Positions 5,813 to 6,318 of a stretch of 6,318 nucleotides of DNA are shown in pieces (within the stretch, counting starts at the first letter, position 1; every line of letters starts with the position of its first letter). The notes below the pieces were generated by a model. The model did no database searches and was not told the origin of the DNA. It saw nothing but the letters and a program-made list of their open reading frames with translations. The position numbers were made by a program, and so were the translations under genes. The stretch is from Candidatus Krumholzibacteriia bacterium. GTDB taxonomy: Bacteria > Krumholzibacteriota > Krumholzibacteriia > LZORAL124-64-63. The stretch spans positions 1 through 6,318 of the forward strand of contig JAUUYW010000200.1 of NCBI GenBank assembly GCA_030590265.1, written 5' to 3'.

Positions 5813-6318
5813 ATTCGGTCCTTTCAGGCAATACGATATTCAACAGAATGGCCACAATGGCCGACAAGCCGATACCCTGCAGGGCAAATTCTCCAAAATT
5901 GAAAACCATGCCGCCAATCCCGAAAACAAGCGTGATGGCCACGATGCTCATGTTGCGTGGCACCATCAGATCGATTTTGGCCCGAATCAGACTGCTCATA
6001 CCAATGGAGGCAATGGCACCAAAGAGCAGCACCATGATGCCACCCATCACCGGAGCGGGAATGGTTTGCAACAGGGCCCCAAGTTTGCCCACAAAGCCCA
6101 ACAAGATGGCCGTACCCGCAGCCCAGGTCATGATGACCGGATCGAAGGCCCGGGTCAGGGCCACGGCACCGGTGACTTCGCTGTAGGTGGTGTTGGGTGG
6201 TCCGCCGAGCATGGCCGCGAAAGTTGTCGCCACGCCATCGCCCAGCATGGTGCGGTGCAGACCGGGGTTTTTTACATAATTCTTACCCGTAACCCCACTG
6301 ATGGCAACCACATCGCCG
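5811..6318 (-). CDS. uraA: Uracil permease (NCS2 family), C-terminal part; 5' end outside window
   Basis: This inner-membrane transporter of the NCS2 uracil/xanthine family imports uracil for pyrimidine salvage, probably by proton symport as in E. coli UraA. About 168 C-terminal codons are visible, roughly the last two fifths of a protein near 430 residues. Diagnostic blocks are KNPGLHRTMLGDG, GGPPNTTYSE (6177-6206), VGKLGALLQTIP and PVMGGI, followed by four hydrophobic segments ending in NIVLPERTE. The glutamate of TTYSE corresponds to the substrate-binding Glu290 of UraA; the residue before it is Ser where Gly is usual. A GTG at 6311 is not taken as start because the frame stays open to the window edge and conserved sequence (GD before VVAIS) continues. 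The gene converges on the sensor phosphatase with 4 bases between stop codons. Xanthine or another nucleobase as substrate cannot be excluded, but the match to uracil permeases is close. Confidence 0.87.
   Translation of the reverse strand, partial: GDVVAISGVTGKNYVKNPGLHRTMLGDGVATTFAAMLGGPPNTTYSEVTGAVALTRAFDPVIMTWAAGTAILLGFVGKLGALLQTIPAPVMGGIMVLLFGAIASIGMSSLIRAKIDLMVPRNMSIVAITLVFGIGGMVFNFGEFALQGIGLSAIVAILLNIVLPERTE

Noticed and set aside
5848..6186. 112-codon plus-strand frame opposite the permease
   Set aside because: Low-complexity Pro/Met/Ala-rich translation that is the shadow of hydrophobic permease codons; no start signal.
5811..6311. Short complete permease starting at the GTG at 6311
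   Set aside because: The reading frame continues to the window edge with conserved residues and the visible part is only the C-terminal portion of a UraA protein.

Overview
The window comes from a Gram-negative (diderm) bacterium. It holds c-type cytochromes that mature outside the cytoplasm, an outer-membrane beta-barrel ending in the usual C-terminal phenylalanine, and a large sensor spanning the inner membrane. Base composition is near half G+C by eye. The sequence does not fix the species. The mix of multiheme cytochromes, long Reg_prop sensors and SpoIIE-type phosphatases suits environmental anaerobe or metal-cycling lineages, but that is inference.

Layout. (1) Bases 1-1238, + strand: the 3' part of a multiheme c-type cytochrome with five CXXCH haem sites visible; it begins before the window. 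(2) 1251-2432, + strand, 12 bases downstream with its own ribosome binding site: a signal peptide, one CXXCH haem site and an outer-membrane barrel. This is the layout of fused cytochrome-porins such as Cyc2. (3) 2433-2533: a 101-base gap with a perfect 15-bp hairpin, a smaller hairpin and the Shine-Dalgarno region of the next gene. (4) 2534-5806, + strand: a 1090-residue sensor with a signal sequence, about 14 Reg_prop propeller blades, a Y_Y_Y domain, one membrane helix and a cytoplasmic PP2C/SpoIIE serine/threonine phosphatase. (5) 5811-6318, - strand: the C-terminal part of a UraA-type uracil permease, convergent with the sensor and only 4 bases away.

How they may work together. Genes 1 and 2 look like an operon that could carry electrons between the periplasm and the cell exterior: a soluble or surface multiheme carrier plus a haem-bearing porin. 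The sensor phosphatase reads a periplasmic signal and probably controls an anti-sigma/anti-anti-sigma partner switch encoded elsewhere. Whether it controls the cytochrome genes is unknown, since a strong hairpin separates them. The permease belongs to pyrimidine salvage and looks functionally unrelated.

The best candidate for something little described is the cytochrome / cytochrome-porin pair. The sensor phosphatase is a less common output variant of a well-known sensor class. No RNA genes, insertion sequences, CRISPR arrays or origins were seen.
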